Positions 33,000-44,972 of a stretch of DNA of 64,000 nt are shown in pieces (the stretch's first letter is position 1; each line of letters begins with the position of its first letter). Made by a program: the position numbers and the translations under genes. Below the pieces are notes generated by a model that was given only the letters and a program-made list of their open reading frames with translations, did not search any database and was not told where the DNA came from. The stretch lies in the NCBI GenBank assembly GCA_960531495.1, contig OY482847.1:8969992-9033991 (forward strand). The letters run 5' to 3'. This DNA comes from Zeus faber (taxonomy: Eukaryota > Chordata > Actinopteri > Zeiformes > Zeidae).

Positions 33000-33615
33000 C
33001 AGTATCATCATTGATAACTTGGAATAATCCATAATAGTATCACTGGTAATAACTCAGTATCATCAGTTATAACTCTGAATCATCAGTAATAACTCAGTAT
33101 CTCTAATAACAGAGAATTATTAGAAAAAACTCAGAACATCAGTAATAACTCAGTATCATCAGTAATAACTCAGAACATCAGTAATAACTCAGTATCATCA
33201 GTAATAACTCAGAACATCAGTAATAACTCAGTATCATCAGTAATAACTTAGTATCATCAGTAATAACTCAGTATCATCAGTAATAACTCAGAACATCAGT
33301 AATAACTCAGGACATCAGTAATAACTCAGTATCATCAGTAATAAGTCAGAACATCAGTAATAACTCAGTATCATCAGTAATAACTCTGTATCATCAGAGA
33401 TATCTCGGAATCATCAGTTATAACTCAGTATCACCATTAATAGCTCAAAATCATCAGTAAAAACTCAGTATCATCACTAATAACTCAGTATCATCAGCGA
33501 TAACTCAGAATCATAAGTTATAACTAAGAGTCATCAGTAATTGTATCACTAGTAATAACTCAGTATCATCAGTAATAACTCTGTATCATCAATAATGACT
33601 CAGTATCATCAATAA
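33000..33615 (+). repeat. 19/20-bp minisatellite (ACTCAGTATCATCAGTAATA)
   Basis: About 30 imperfect units of two kinds: a 20-mer containing CAGTATCATCAGTAATAACT and a 19-mer containing CAGAACATCAGTAATAACT. They alternate in the centre (33125-33240), giving a 39-bp higher-order unit. The edges are more diverged, as expected for an array growing from the middle. Confidence 0.96.
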
Positions 33616-33621
33616 TAACTC

Positions 33622-33880
33622 ATATAGATGGATTGATAGGTACTTTATTGATCCCAAGGGAAAATTGGGACATCCCAGCAACTCACATCAGCACAATGAG
33701 AAAAATTAATAATATGGCAATACAATTAAAATATGAAAAATGAAAATGTATGGATAATTGGAAAACAGTTAACAAAGTACAAAATAAAAATCTGCCAATA
33801 AACACTAAACCTTGTGACAGCTATAACACAATATAACAATAAAAAATAAAAATGAAATACCTCAGTGTCATCAGTAGTAA
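33622..33880 (+). repeat. GGTACTTTATTGATCCC repeat tail, copy 1
   Basis: Starts GATTGATAGGTACTTTATTG, then ATCCCAAGGGAAAATTGGGA, followed by AT-rich sequence. The TACTTTATTGATCCC phrase is widespread in teleosts. A second copy is at 50524. It has inserted into the end of the minisatellite, since unit-like pieces resume near 33860-33970. Confidence 0.65.
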
Positions 33881-34379
33881 TAATAATAATAATAACACAG
33901 TATTATGAGTAATAACATATTCACATCAGTAATAACTCAATATTATCAGAAGTGACTAAATATCATCAACATTTTGGCTCCTCTGAGAAGCAGCCATATT
34001 CATATTCATATTCATTCATATTCTCATTAACCATAACTGATTAGTTTATATATATATCAATTTATTTATTTATTTATCCATTTATACCATAATTTCATGA
34101 AAAAAAACCTTTAAATGGGAATAATTCACAATGTTTGTGATAAACAATGATTGTTATAGTTTTGTCGGATTCATAATATCACATAACAATCACACGGGGG
34201 TCAAGAAAGAAGAAGTACCTGGGAACTTCAGTTCGACCCAATTTGCAGTTTTGCACAATCCAGAAGTCCAACTGACAAGCTTTTAATTTGTGATCCTGGA
34301 ATTGTCACCTAGCGAACAAATAGGAAGAAATAACTGTGCCTATCACTGTGCATCTAAAAAAAATGCATCCACGTTTTTA

Positions 34380-34389
34380 CACACGCACG

Positions 34390-34444
<55 letters not shown>
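34380..34444 (+). repeat. (CA)n microsatellite
   Basis: CACG/CACA repeats with one CAAACA interruption. Confidence 0.97.
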
Positions 34445-35195
34445 GGACAGTAGGATGACAGATGGCCAATTAAAGTTCCGATTGAGGCGATGCGTCACCT
34501 TTAACTTCCACCTGTTCCCCCAGTTAAAGTCGTGAAGATCACACTCCACCTGATTAAAACAGTCACTCAGCGACTCTTCCACACCGCGGTGGGCGACGAT
34601 TCGGGAGGTGCTGCTCCTCCACAGAAGCCACCGCCCCCCCATCCAGGGAAGCGTACATTACCTTGTTTCCCAGGAGTAGAAAGCTCCAGAGCTGGCGGGG
34701 AGGGGCGAGAGAAGGGGGAAGGAAGGTGGAGAGGCGGGTGAGGCGGGTGAGGCGGGCGAGGCGGAGGAGGTGGGGCTGCAACTTCAAAACCCACATCAAA
34801 AGGAATAAATAATTGTTTCTGCTGGTTTTGTTGTTGTGATATGGATCGGCAAAGCAGCGAGTGGCGAGCAGGAAGCTTTGATTTCGGGCAGCCTTCCTGG
34901 AGAGGGCTCCTTCTGTCGGCAGCCCGGCACAGAGACGCGGAGGCCTATCTGATTAAACTCCTGTTTGTTTTAATCTTCCTTTTCTTGCCCCCGGGGGAGG
35001 CCCGCGGTGAGGGAGCGAGCTGCCAGGGGGGGCCGGGATGCTGCTGCCCTCTCGCACCCACACACACACACACACACTATGCTGCACATCAGCATCCTTA
35101 AAAGGGCGCCGCAGACTCCCTGGAAACTGCATCGGAAACCGAGCGCAGGTTCAGGACTGAGAGCACCCAGCGTGGTCTGTTTTTGTCGACTTAAA
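34445..35195. other. Intergenic sequence without gene
   Basis: Includes a GGCGGGTGA short tandem run near 34730-34770 and a GATTAAA-containing block at about 34830-35000. No coding evidence. Confidence 0.45.
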
Positions 35196-35202
35196 CTGGT
35201 GA

Positions 35203-35345
35203 TCCATAAGTCGTCTGGGTGGGGTGGATTGCACCGCAGGCCCCAGAATAATGTTTGAAAACACAATGTTTTTTACCCTCATCTTTGTTCTAAGACGCTC
35301 AAATTATTTCCTCCAAGTTATTCCTTCTTATTATCGAATGAGTTT
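35203..35345 (+). repeat. Dispersed repeat ATCCATAAGTCGTCTG family, copy 1
   Basis: Shares in the same order with 62386-62545: ATCCATAAG-TCGTCTG, GGGTGGATT, TTTACCCTCATCTT, CTAAGAC/CCAAGAC, TTTCTCCAA and CTTCTTCTGAT-like blocks. Two diverged copies of one element, family unknown. Confidence 0.7.
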
Positions 35346-36395
35346 GGATTTCTTTTTTTTTTCTTGGTCCCTTAGGCTGGGGGGGATGTTTTCTATTCCT
35401 TTTTTTGTGAATGTTCGTCCATATCAACGGTTCACTGATGGCAACTACCCGCGCTGCTTTATCTGATCGACAACGTTATCTAATTGCCTGATCAGTGCCT
35501 TTTACGCTGGGAGTGGCGGAGCCTGCCACCAACGATGGAAAAAGCATCCGCATGGGATTGTTTGGAAGAAAATAATCTCACAGATGACCAGTTTAAAGCC
35601 CTGTTTCAACAGATCGGCGCCTCCCTCAAAGGATGGCCGACAGGCTGAGGCACGACGAGAAGCGACTGGATGGAAAATGTCTAATATCACCGGGGGGGGG
35701 GCGGCCTAAACTTTCTATTTCATCATATCGGAAAAATTGAACTTTTTTTGGGGCCGGGTAATTACTTTCACGTGTAATGCAGGACATACAACACATAGAA
35801 AGTAATTTCATACAGGTCACATCATTTCTTCTGCATGTTGAAACATTTCCAAACGGCGAAAACATCCATCAGTGTTCCGTCACCATGGCGGCATCCAGAT
35901 GTGATCCTGCTCCCTCGCTGCTGATTGTTTGTGAACGGGGAGCCGACTATTGATCAGGTAGGAGGCAGCGCGCAACGCTGACGCCGTCGGGGGCCTGGGG
36001 TTTGCGCTCCACTTGGTAATTAATGTGGTAAATCCAGTTTGGGTCCACTTTGTGTCCACAAGAGGCCGCCTGTCCTCATCGTTTCGCGCTCTACTCCGAC
36101 TGATCTAATCAAAGATCTTTGTATCTTTTGTGCCGTCGGCCACAAACCACCCAGAAGCCAACGCTCGGAGGAGCTGACGAGCTCCCTCCTGTCAGATGAT
36201 CAGCTCGGGGTGGACAAAGTTCAAAGGTCGTGCATTGTAAGGCGGTGGCAGGGAAGTGGGCGTCTGAGGGCCGAATATGTTTTTTGGGGAGAGCGAGCTC
36301 CCAATCTCATCAGCTCTCTTCACTTAAGGGTTAGAGGATGGCGAAGATACAGATTTTAAGAACCCGTTCCTGCACCGTCTTATCCCGGAGGAGGG
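35346..36395. other. Intergenic sequence without gene
   Basis: Unique DNA with a G10 run (35692-35701) and a TTGGTAATTAATGTGG homeodomain-like block near 36014. No coding evidence. Confidence 0.45.
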
Positions 36396-36478
36396 AGTGA
36401 GGGAGAGAGAGAGGGAGAGAGAGAGGGGAAAGAGAGAGAGAGGGGGAGCGAGAGAGAGAGAGAGAGAGAGAGAGAAAG
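36396..36478 (+). repeat. GA-rich simple repeat
   Basis: GAGAGAGG-type purine run, a second and shorter example of the array at 24.0 kb. Confidence 0.97.
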
Positions 36479-38700
36479 ATCTGTGATGGTGCACCATCCT
36501 ATTTTGTGTCATCATATTTGATATTTTCTTATTTGAATAGTCTAAGTTGCACAAACCGACGTGCAACGCTATCTGATTCAGACAGAAATCCAGCGCCGGC
36601 TAAGAAGTCCCGAAGAAATAAAGTCGACGTGCTGAACCGTGCGTTTCTCTGAGCCCTCCGCGCCCGTTACTCAAACAAAACGTCTCGTCGGATCCTGTCG
36701 ACGCGTGAAAAACAACGGAAAGCAGCACTTTTCGCTCCCTGACAGTAAACAGCCGCTCTGTCCAGATCCCTGTCAGTGCGGGGAGACGGCGCTCGTTAGA
36801 AGCGCAGATCAAACGCATGAGGCAACCCGCCATTTAAATATTGAATCGATTGGCGGCGGTGGCGGCGGCGGCGCCGATTGAGAAGAGCTGCGTTGTGCTG
36901 ACACCAGGACAGATGTATATTTCAGCAGCCGTTTCCTTGCTAAACTGCCTAATGGCCTTGGGGATGAGGCAGATGAAAATGAGACTTGCAGAGCTGCTGT
37001 ATGTCTCTTGGGGCGGCTGTAAGTGGTGGGGACTCAACGCCCCCCCCCAAAACACACCCCTCTTACCCCTTGTCTCCTGCCCGCCCCCCCTCCTCCTCCG
37101 GAATCACACAGGAGGTTCTCCGAGCGGAGGCCCCTCAACGGGCCCCGGGCAGCGGGGACACTAACAAGCTCTAATGATCTCCAGCCAAGCCTGTCTCCTC
37201 GCTGCTCCTCCACTCGTTTACACCCAGCCCTCGCAGAGAGACCGGGAGCCCCGAGGAACCCGCGGCCGCCGCCGCCGCCTGGTTCGGTCCCGGTTACACC
37301 AGTGTCCTTTTACCATTTGCACCAGATCGCTATGCGCTATAGTCTATTTATGTATTTATTTATTTATTTCTTTCCCTCACTACAATGCACCAACTATACC
37401 GTGACCGAATGCCTTGCATATTCGGCACAATAAACAGACTCCGATGATAACAACCAGTGAGTGGCTGGAGAACAGAGACCTTTTACTTAGAAGTACAAAC
37501 GGCACAAAATTGACGCAGCGTTACCCTCGTTAATGTCAAACCGAGAACATTGATCTGCTTCAGTAAAAGTATGTAAGTACTCGTAAACTTACTTAAACTA
37601 ATGGAAGTCAAAGACCTCGTCGTATCCAGAGCCTGCAATCCGGAATGAAGTGCCACTCTACCTTGTTTCCTGCAGATGAGTGCTCATGCCGATCCTGATT
37701 ACAATTTACAAACAAAATAGCGCAGGGTATGCTTTTGAAGTAGAGTGGTAGAATAGAATAGAATAAGTAGGGGGAAAAAAAGTAGTAGAGAAAAACGTAG
37801 AGATATTTGCTTTGAAATGCATTGGAGTAAAAGGGGGAAAGTCTCCAAAACGGAATACACTCGAGTCGGTATCGATGCCAGTCAACTTAACAATACTTAC
37901 AATAACAGTACTTGTATTTGTTCTTTCCACCACTGACTATGACGACCTGTTCCCTGGATTCGGACACGTATCTCCCCCGAAAGAAGGTGACCGGTTTGAT
38001 CGTTTTTTTTCTATCATGAAGCGATAAGGCAGGTGGTGCATCCACACGTCCACTCTGCTTTCCTACAGAGACCTAAATGTTTGCTTTGAAATCATTGGGC
38101 CCCGCTTCCGCCCGCCTCCTCTGTCTACACCTCTGGGCTCCAGGGTTTTATTGGGCTGTGTGTGCCAAAAGGGGGGGGGGGGGGGGGGACCAGATGTGAG
38201 GGCTCTGGTCTGTTTCTTATCTCAGTGTTGGTCCCGTGTAGACCCCCATCCATCAGAATCCCAGAAAGGGGGAAGAGAGCAAACGCGACGCTGCGGCCCA
38301 GGAGCATGTTTGACTGCCAGAGCGGGGCCAGAAACTGATCTGATTTATTGCAGATTTTTATGCCAGTGTGTTTATCATGGAAGCAGAAATTTTAGTAATT
38401 TTGTCATCTGGTGTTTTTCTGATAGGGCTGCAGCGTATTCCATCTGATCACCGGCATAATGTGAATAGTCAATATTACTGTGGTACCGACCGTATGCAAC
38501 TTGAGTTATCATTCATACGGGATCACCTGAACGTCTCTCTTATCTTCATAAAAGACGTCCGACATTTCAACCTTGCACGTTCTTTAGAGATTTATTTCAC
38601 TCTGTGAATTCATTTTTGTTTGAGTTGCCCATTGCCCTGGCACGCAGGCACACGCTGGAAGTGGCTCAAATAAAACAATAAAACCAAACAAACAAAAGCT
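36479..38700. other. Intergenic sequence with GC-rich patches
   Basis: Holds a (GGC)n-like stretch (36852-36876), a GCC run (37263-37281), TATT repeats (37346-37372) and a G18 tract (38171-38188). The overlapping short ORFs are proline-rich products of composition. No gene called. Confidence 0.45.
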
Positions 38701-41700
38701 TTTTTTTTTTTTTATGTATTAATTAATTTATTTTTTTACAATTGAAGGTTAACGTCTGTACATTTTTATCTTTGGTCTGAAGGTCGGGGCGGCTCGTAAC
38801 CTATTTGCGTGGTGTGATAAGGGGTGGCCTCAGTCAAGAGTCAGACGCGGTGTTTTTATTTGTTTGCGGAGCACATTCCCCAGCGACGAGGCCGTCGGGG
38901 CGGGGGGCCGAGCCCGAACCCCGTTTTTTGCCGGCGCTCCCAACGCGCCCTGGACGGCCGCTCAGCCGCCGGGAACCGAAAGTTCCGGCTCAGCCATTGT
39001 GCTTGCATTAGTCTCCGGCTCTCGCCCTACAAGTGTTTAATTGAGTGCTTATTGAAATCTTTTTTCATTACGCCGGGGCTCCGGGGCCGCGCCTATCGGC
39101 TCGGCTCGCACTTCAAAGTTCCCTTGAAATTTAGTTATGTGTTTATTTCGGATGGACTGGGAGCGTGTAATCAATGGGGAACTGACTCGAAGGTCTTAAA
39201 GGTTCCACTTTGAAATAGATCAGTAGCCGCTTACATCTCCCCTCACTTTGGATATGAGAGGTGTGGACATAAATTAGGCATTGGACAGTGGATGAAATGA
39301 ATGTGAAATCCAAGCATTTTGATCTAAGTATTGGGAGCGGGTGAGAGAGCGGGCTTTAAAGGGCGTCTCCGAAAAGGAGCTTACATTTTCTATAATACGA
39401 AACCAACTCTGCCTTTCATCTTTTAATCCTGTGCTGGTAAGGTTGCGAGATAAGCAGGCATGACTAACTTCTCTTTCTTAGCCTATCTAATAGTTAAGAA
39501 AGAGCAGAACCCACGTAATGAGCTCTTTTACCCCCCTTTTGAAGACAAATTGGACTGAAATTCCATGTTTAATGGATCCTCCTTTCAACGGGAGCAGAGA
39601 TGGACAGTGGCGTCATGGGCTTCGCTTAACAGGGCTGGATTATCTTTTTACCGGACCCCTCTGGTTTCCATCTGGCGGTTGTTTCTATATGTATTTTCTA
39701 CTGTACGCATGTCCGGTGGATCAACTGGTAAATACAAGAGTGGAATTTAAGCCTCCTGCGGCACGGGCACGTTTTGGACCTCGACGAGAGACCTTGCGTC
39801 CAATATGATTTCTGAATGATTTCTGAGGTTCTTCCCTCCATTTTTGACTTTGCTGACCGGTCGTGACATCGGTGGAAACGAACGAATGGAAGCAGTGACT
39901 GAATGAGGGCGAGGGAAACATCGTGTAAAATGACGACTCCTGATCGGAAATATCGCCGTGGCCCCGAGGACGTCGGCGCCTTGTGTGTTTCTTTTGGGAT
40001 AGCAGCAGATTAATAACTTTTTTTGCAGTTGCTACAGAATCCCATAAAGCGTGGTGCTGGCTACAGCCGGTTGCTTTAATGAGCCCAGAAGACTTGAAAA
40101 CAGTGAACCTATCCTTTAGAGCTCTGCCTTTGTAGGTGAATTTTATTTTTTATCCGGCTCTCTGAGGTGTTGTACCATTCATTAATTGGGGATTATTTTC
40201 TTTGGCTGTGTCTCCCTTTTTTTTTGTTTTCTGTCTCAATTTAGCGAGCATTGAACGTTATTTACTTCTACATTGCTGCGTTGCTTTCATCTTATAGTCA
40301 TTTTATTTTTTTTTGCCATAGCTATGCGACTGCCTTTCATCAGATGTAAAGCAAAACAAAACAAAAAACAGCTGCCGAGGGCCTAAAGAGCTTTTTATTT
40401 TATTTTATTTTATTTTGCATGCATTTATTCGTTTCATTTCTTCCGCTCTCTCTCAAGAGAAAGTATTCCAGCGACGTGTAGAGTGGAGGGGCTGCATGGG
40501 AACGGGTTGTGGGGGAGGTTGAACAAGGCCAATTTGTTTAAAGGCTGGGCTTCAGGACCGGGCGCGCCACAGAGCCATATTCACATATTACATTTGCGTT
40601 TTACACTTCTGAGGGTCCCTCCGTCATGTGGCTGTTTTCATCTCCCCCCTTTTGATGCCGGTTAAAGGAGAAGGCTGTCATTGTCCTCAGTGGCCCGCAG
40701 GCATGTTCGAGGCAACGCACACAGAGTCGGCCGAGAGTCGCAGGCCGGCTAAATGTCAGGCCCACATGGCCACGCTCACATAGCTTAATGTGAGCCTGTG
40801 TCTGGCCCTCGTCCCCGTTCCCCTTCAGCTCTGCGTGTCTTTATCCCTCTGTCTCCAGTGTCTCTCTCTCTCCCCGTCTCAGAAGTGCATGCCATCTGGT
40901 CTGGCTCCACATCTGTGGATATCCTGTCTACAAAGCCACGACAGCGGCCCTCTTTGTGCAGCGACTCAGTGCTCTGGGGCACCTGCCACGGCTTAAATCA
41001 GTTTACCCGTGCAAAAGACGCCGGCACATTAATAGCGTCCGCCCTAAACATCACAGATCATAAAGCACTTGCCGGAATACCGTTTAGAGCCCCGGTACGA
41101 GTCAACACTCTGGGAATTTGGAAGTTAGTGGAAGGTTCGAAAGGAGGAATGTTTGCGGACCTGGCGGCGGCGTTCAGGGCCACGGAACACGCGGCCGTCG
41201 CCGTGCCAAGCCTTTGTCACAGAGAGGCCAAGCGATTTGGCAGCCGCACAATAGATGGAAGACAGCTTGTGTTGCAATAAAAGCAAAAAAAAACAAACAA
41301 AAAAAAAAAACGCACCGCAGGTAAATCATGTGAAGAATCTCTCTATTACAGCACAGTTTCCTTGAAAGATTAGTGGAGCGATACTCGGCCAGCTAATCTA
41401 AATCCTGGCTTTTATGTTTTATTCTTTTTGCTTTAAACAATGACATCAATGCGGAGACTAATTATCGCACCATTCCACTTGGCCTTGGCTCCGCTCCGCT
41501 CCCCAGATGCCTTCAATATGGGAGCAGTCACAGCAAGTATGTGCGTATGAGGAGCGAGGGGCCATGTGTTACAGATGGTTCCCATTGGGACTCACTAGCA
41601 GACATTTGATTCATTATACAACACTACAATACCCAGCGTTCACTTTGATGTGCCACCACTGAGCCTTGATTGAGGAATTGATCCTGGCGTTCTGCTTCAC

Positions 41701-41880
41701 CTGACGTTATATTTATGCACGGTTGTTTGTTTTCACATCGCCGTGTCCATATCGTTCGAGTTCACTCCTATGCCCTTCACCGGAGACAGTTTGTACAGCT
41801 ACGGTTTACTTTTTTGGTTGTAATGACCTGAGAATAGGAGACCGTAAATAGTTTTTGTCATTTTCTTTGCCCGCCTATTA
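38701..41880. other. Unique intergenic block, possible regulatory DNA
   Basis: Few simple repeats apart from T/TTTTA runs (38701-38714, 40392-40420). Stretches around 39.0-39.5 and 41.3-41.5 kb are unique and contain TAATTA/TAATCT words. A 160-codon frame at 40798-41280 has no recognisable motif and is not called. Confidence 0.4.
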
Positions 41881-41887
41881 CCGTTTT

Positions 41888-42110
41888 GCAGTCGCTGGAG
41901 CCTATCCCCGCCTGCTCGGGGCGCGAAGCAGGGTGATAGGCCGTACGAGCTGTCAGGCCATTACGGGGTCGCCATTAACATCTAGGGGCGACCTGAGGTC
42001 TCCAATTAGACCAACCTTGTGTGACGCTGGAGCCGGCAGAAACACCGGGAAAGTCCACACAGATGGGACCTGTGACGGGAATCAAACCCGGGTCTCGGGG
42101 GTTTGATTGA
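41888..42110 (+). repeat. Degenerate dispersed repeat (GGAGCCTATCCC type)
   Basis: Ordered remnants GGAGCCTATCCC, GCGAAGCAGGGTGATA, GGTCGCCATTAACA, CTCCAATTAGACCAAC, AGTCCACACAGATGGGAC and GGGAATCAAACCCGGG follow the layout of a repeat common in fish genomes. The last block, read on the minus strand, resembles a tRNA B box. Confidence 0.7.
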
Positions 42111-42713
42111 TGAGAACACAGAGCGCAGTCCTCGAAAATGAGAATCAGCCTTCACCCAAAAATATCAACTACATAACAATACGTTACTGATGTCAAAGTT
42201 GTTGAACTGTGGATAATACAGATAGTATTTTCAAATTTTCAAGTATTTCAAATAATTCAAATTTAAATCTCCAAGGAGCTTATTCGTGATGTTAACTGTA
42301 TTAGTCAACAATCAACACAGACATACAGACTCTCAAACCCCGGTTGCCATGTCTGTCGCTGACTCTGCTTAGCGACGGCACGTCACCGGAGGCGCCACCG
42401 GGGCAGATCAACAGGCCTAGCGGAAGCAGGAGCGCCCCGGGGGCCGATCAGAGCGGTTTTAAAAACCGGCAGAACAGTGACCCTCAGCAACACAACAATG
42501 ACTCTGTCTCTCCCGTCAAAACAGAGAGACCCGAGCGGGGGCTGCCGGACGGGTGGGCACGGGGCAGAAAGCTCATCATCCCTGAGTGGACGGCTTATCC
42601 ACACGGAGGTCTGAGTGTCACAACAATAGTGCGGTGTCAAGCTGCCGCACAATGGAGGGATGTAAGCGCGCCAATACACCTTGGCAGATGATGATATACT
42701 AGAACACACACCC

Positions 42714-42732
42714 ATGCACACACTCACACACA

Positions 42733-42817
<85 letters not shown>
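42714..42817 (+). repeat. (CA)n microsatellite
   Basis: About 100 bases of CA with CACTCA and CATACA interruptions. Confidence 0.98.
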
Positions 42818-42821
<4 letters not shown>

Positions 42822-42831
42822 AACAGTGGTT

Positions 42832-42935
42832 CTCAACTCCTCTTGCCTCAGGATCCACATTCATCCATAGTCATTAAGTCATGACCACAACATAATTTAA
42901 GATTAATTAAGAAATAAGTAATAAGATGAGCCTGT
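42832..42935 (+). mobile_element. hAT-like (Charlie-type) terminal fragment
   Basis: Starts CAGTGGTTCTCAACTCCT directly after the CA repeat, the typical start of hAT/Charlie elements, then AT-rich sequence. The 3' end and transposase are absent, so this is a fragment or MITE. Confidence 0.55.
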
Positions 42936-44940
42936 AAATGATATCAGTCGAAGCAAAGGAAATTGGAAATAACTAAGCTCCTTCTTTATTTTTCAGAGCC
43001 CATTTAAATTATTGAACTCACTATATTATTTATTTTCGTGTTCAATTAGGATAGTCCTGCAAGTGACTTTTGCCGCCTTTCGGATTGCGTAGTTTTGTCG
43101 AGCAGCAAAGCATCGTCTTTCCTGAAACAGCGGGAACGACCGGGTTCCTCGGGGAGTGACGGGGTGGAAAAACCGCGCGGCCACAGAGCCCCGCCTGGCG
43201 AAAGACACATCTAAGTGATTGCCCACTTAATTAGCGCGGCGGAAATTATTCATGTGTTTGGGAGCGGCGGGCAGTCGAAATGCCAATGTGCTGTAATCGT
43301 AGCTCCTGCCTCTCCGGCGGACCGCCCCGAGTATGCGGAGGCTCTGATCACAGGAAGCTGTGTACTCTCTGATAGTGCCGTTTCAGACGTCCAACAGACG
43401 CGAGAAATGTGTTGTTTATGTCATTATTATACGCGCGGATTGCTGATTGTCAGTGGTGTTTTGAAGATGAAGGGGCCGCGCCAATTAGAGTGATCTGCAT
43501 TTGAAGTCTGCGGCGTTCCCGAGCGCAGAGGCAGAGGCGTCGTCTCTGAAGCGCGGGCACAAATGCAAGTTTACTGGCGCAACATAACGTTGTTTCCTAT
43601 TATTGTTTAGCAGGGGCTTTCTCTGGGTTTAATTCAGAACGTCTTTTGCATCCAAGTGCTTTGAGATAGATTTCAAAGGGAGAGCTTACAATCAGATGCC
43701 TGTGGTCTCGGCTTTTTCTCTGAAAAGTTATTGAAAGATTCATTTCAAACAGAGTCTCTTGTCGGGCTGATCTAAAGCTTTGGAATTTCAGAAATGTACA
43801 ATTTTCGTCCACGGTCTTTATCAAAACTGGCTGAGCTCAGACGTTGCACAACATGTGTTCTGTTTCACACATGACAGGTTATTAGAACACCTTTCCAGGC
43901 TGGACGCGTGCATTCCAGAGATTTGATATGCTCAGTAACTAGCTGCAGTTTTTTGGGAACATGTGAAATTTCATCATTATTTTATATGATCCATAATAAA
44001 GAATGCGTGGAATTGCACAATTTCTATCCATAAGTGGTAATATCAGCCAGAAAATAGGTACTTGGAGTTTTTAAAAGCATGCACTCTGTGTGGGCACACT
44101 GCATGTACATGTGTCCTTGTTCTTTTGCTGAAAATAGTTCCTTTAAAACTTTTGTGCAAATTCTACTCATATGCTCCTCACGCATGCACTGCGTATCAAA
44201 ACACAGTTCCCCAAAGGGGAGGTTTTTGCACAAAAACACCCCCGAAAAACCGCTGTGATAATAGAAACTGCACATCGAGACTTGCACCGCCAAAAGCGCC
44301 GTTGCGCAAGTCATAAAATCTTGGGCCGCTGACCCTACTCTAAACAACAAGGTAGCTCAGCCACGAGGGAGCTTTGCCAGCCATGTTGACATACATCACG
44401 TTGGATAAAAAAAACAACTCGTCTTTGGGGCATTTCATTCCTTTCCTCCAAAATGACGACATGAAACATACCATCATAGTCACTTTTTCTAGAGCCTGGT
44501 GTCCAAGAGGCTGCGCTCCACTCTTTCAGACGCCTTTTTCATGGTGTATTTCAACGAAATAAGGGTAGTCTGTCATCATCCTCCTCCCTTTTCCCCCTTG
44601 GTCCCAAAAAGCTCAGAGACACAGTACATCCTCAGATTATGGCTTTGCATCACAGCAAACCAAATAATTAACATTGTATGGGTTCCTCAGCTCGGCCCCG
44701 TTTAATGGGAGCGAGGTGAAGCGGGTGGGTGGGGGGTTGGAGGGGTGGGGGGGGGCTGCATTAAGGAACTTTGAGGTTTCACAAAACAAACTTTGCCAGG
44801 CATTCTTTGGGCTTTGTTGGGCCTGAGCCCGAATCAAAGCAAGCGTACAATCTGGCCTTTCATCTCTCAAAGGATGTGAAGGAATGGACTCTGTCTGGCT
44901 ATGGCTGTGAACTTGTGCAGCTTAAGTGTGAGGGCTATGG

Positions 44941-44944
<4 letters not shown>
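42936..44944. other. Unique intergenic block
   Basis: Contains GC-richer parts near 43.1-43.6 kb and AT-rich parts beyond. No exon pair with compatible splice sites was found. Confidence 0.4.
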
Positions 44945-44971
<27 letters not shown>

Positions 44972-44972
44972 T
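44945..44972 (+). repeat. T28 tract
   Basis: An uninterrupted run of T inside otherwise unique DNA. Confidence 0.97.

Noticed and set aside
33000..33615. CRISPR-like regular repeats
   Set aside because: Units are contiguous tandem copies with no unique spacers, in a vertebrate genome. It is a minisatellite.
40798..41280. 160-codon + frame in the desert
   Set aside because: No recognisable motif, no splice partners, and overlapping frames on both strands of similar quality.
42086..42106. Possible tRNA gene from a B-box-like word
   Set aside because: No A box, no cloverleaf pairing found, and it sits inside a dispersed repeat.
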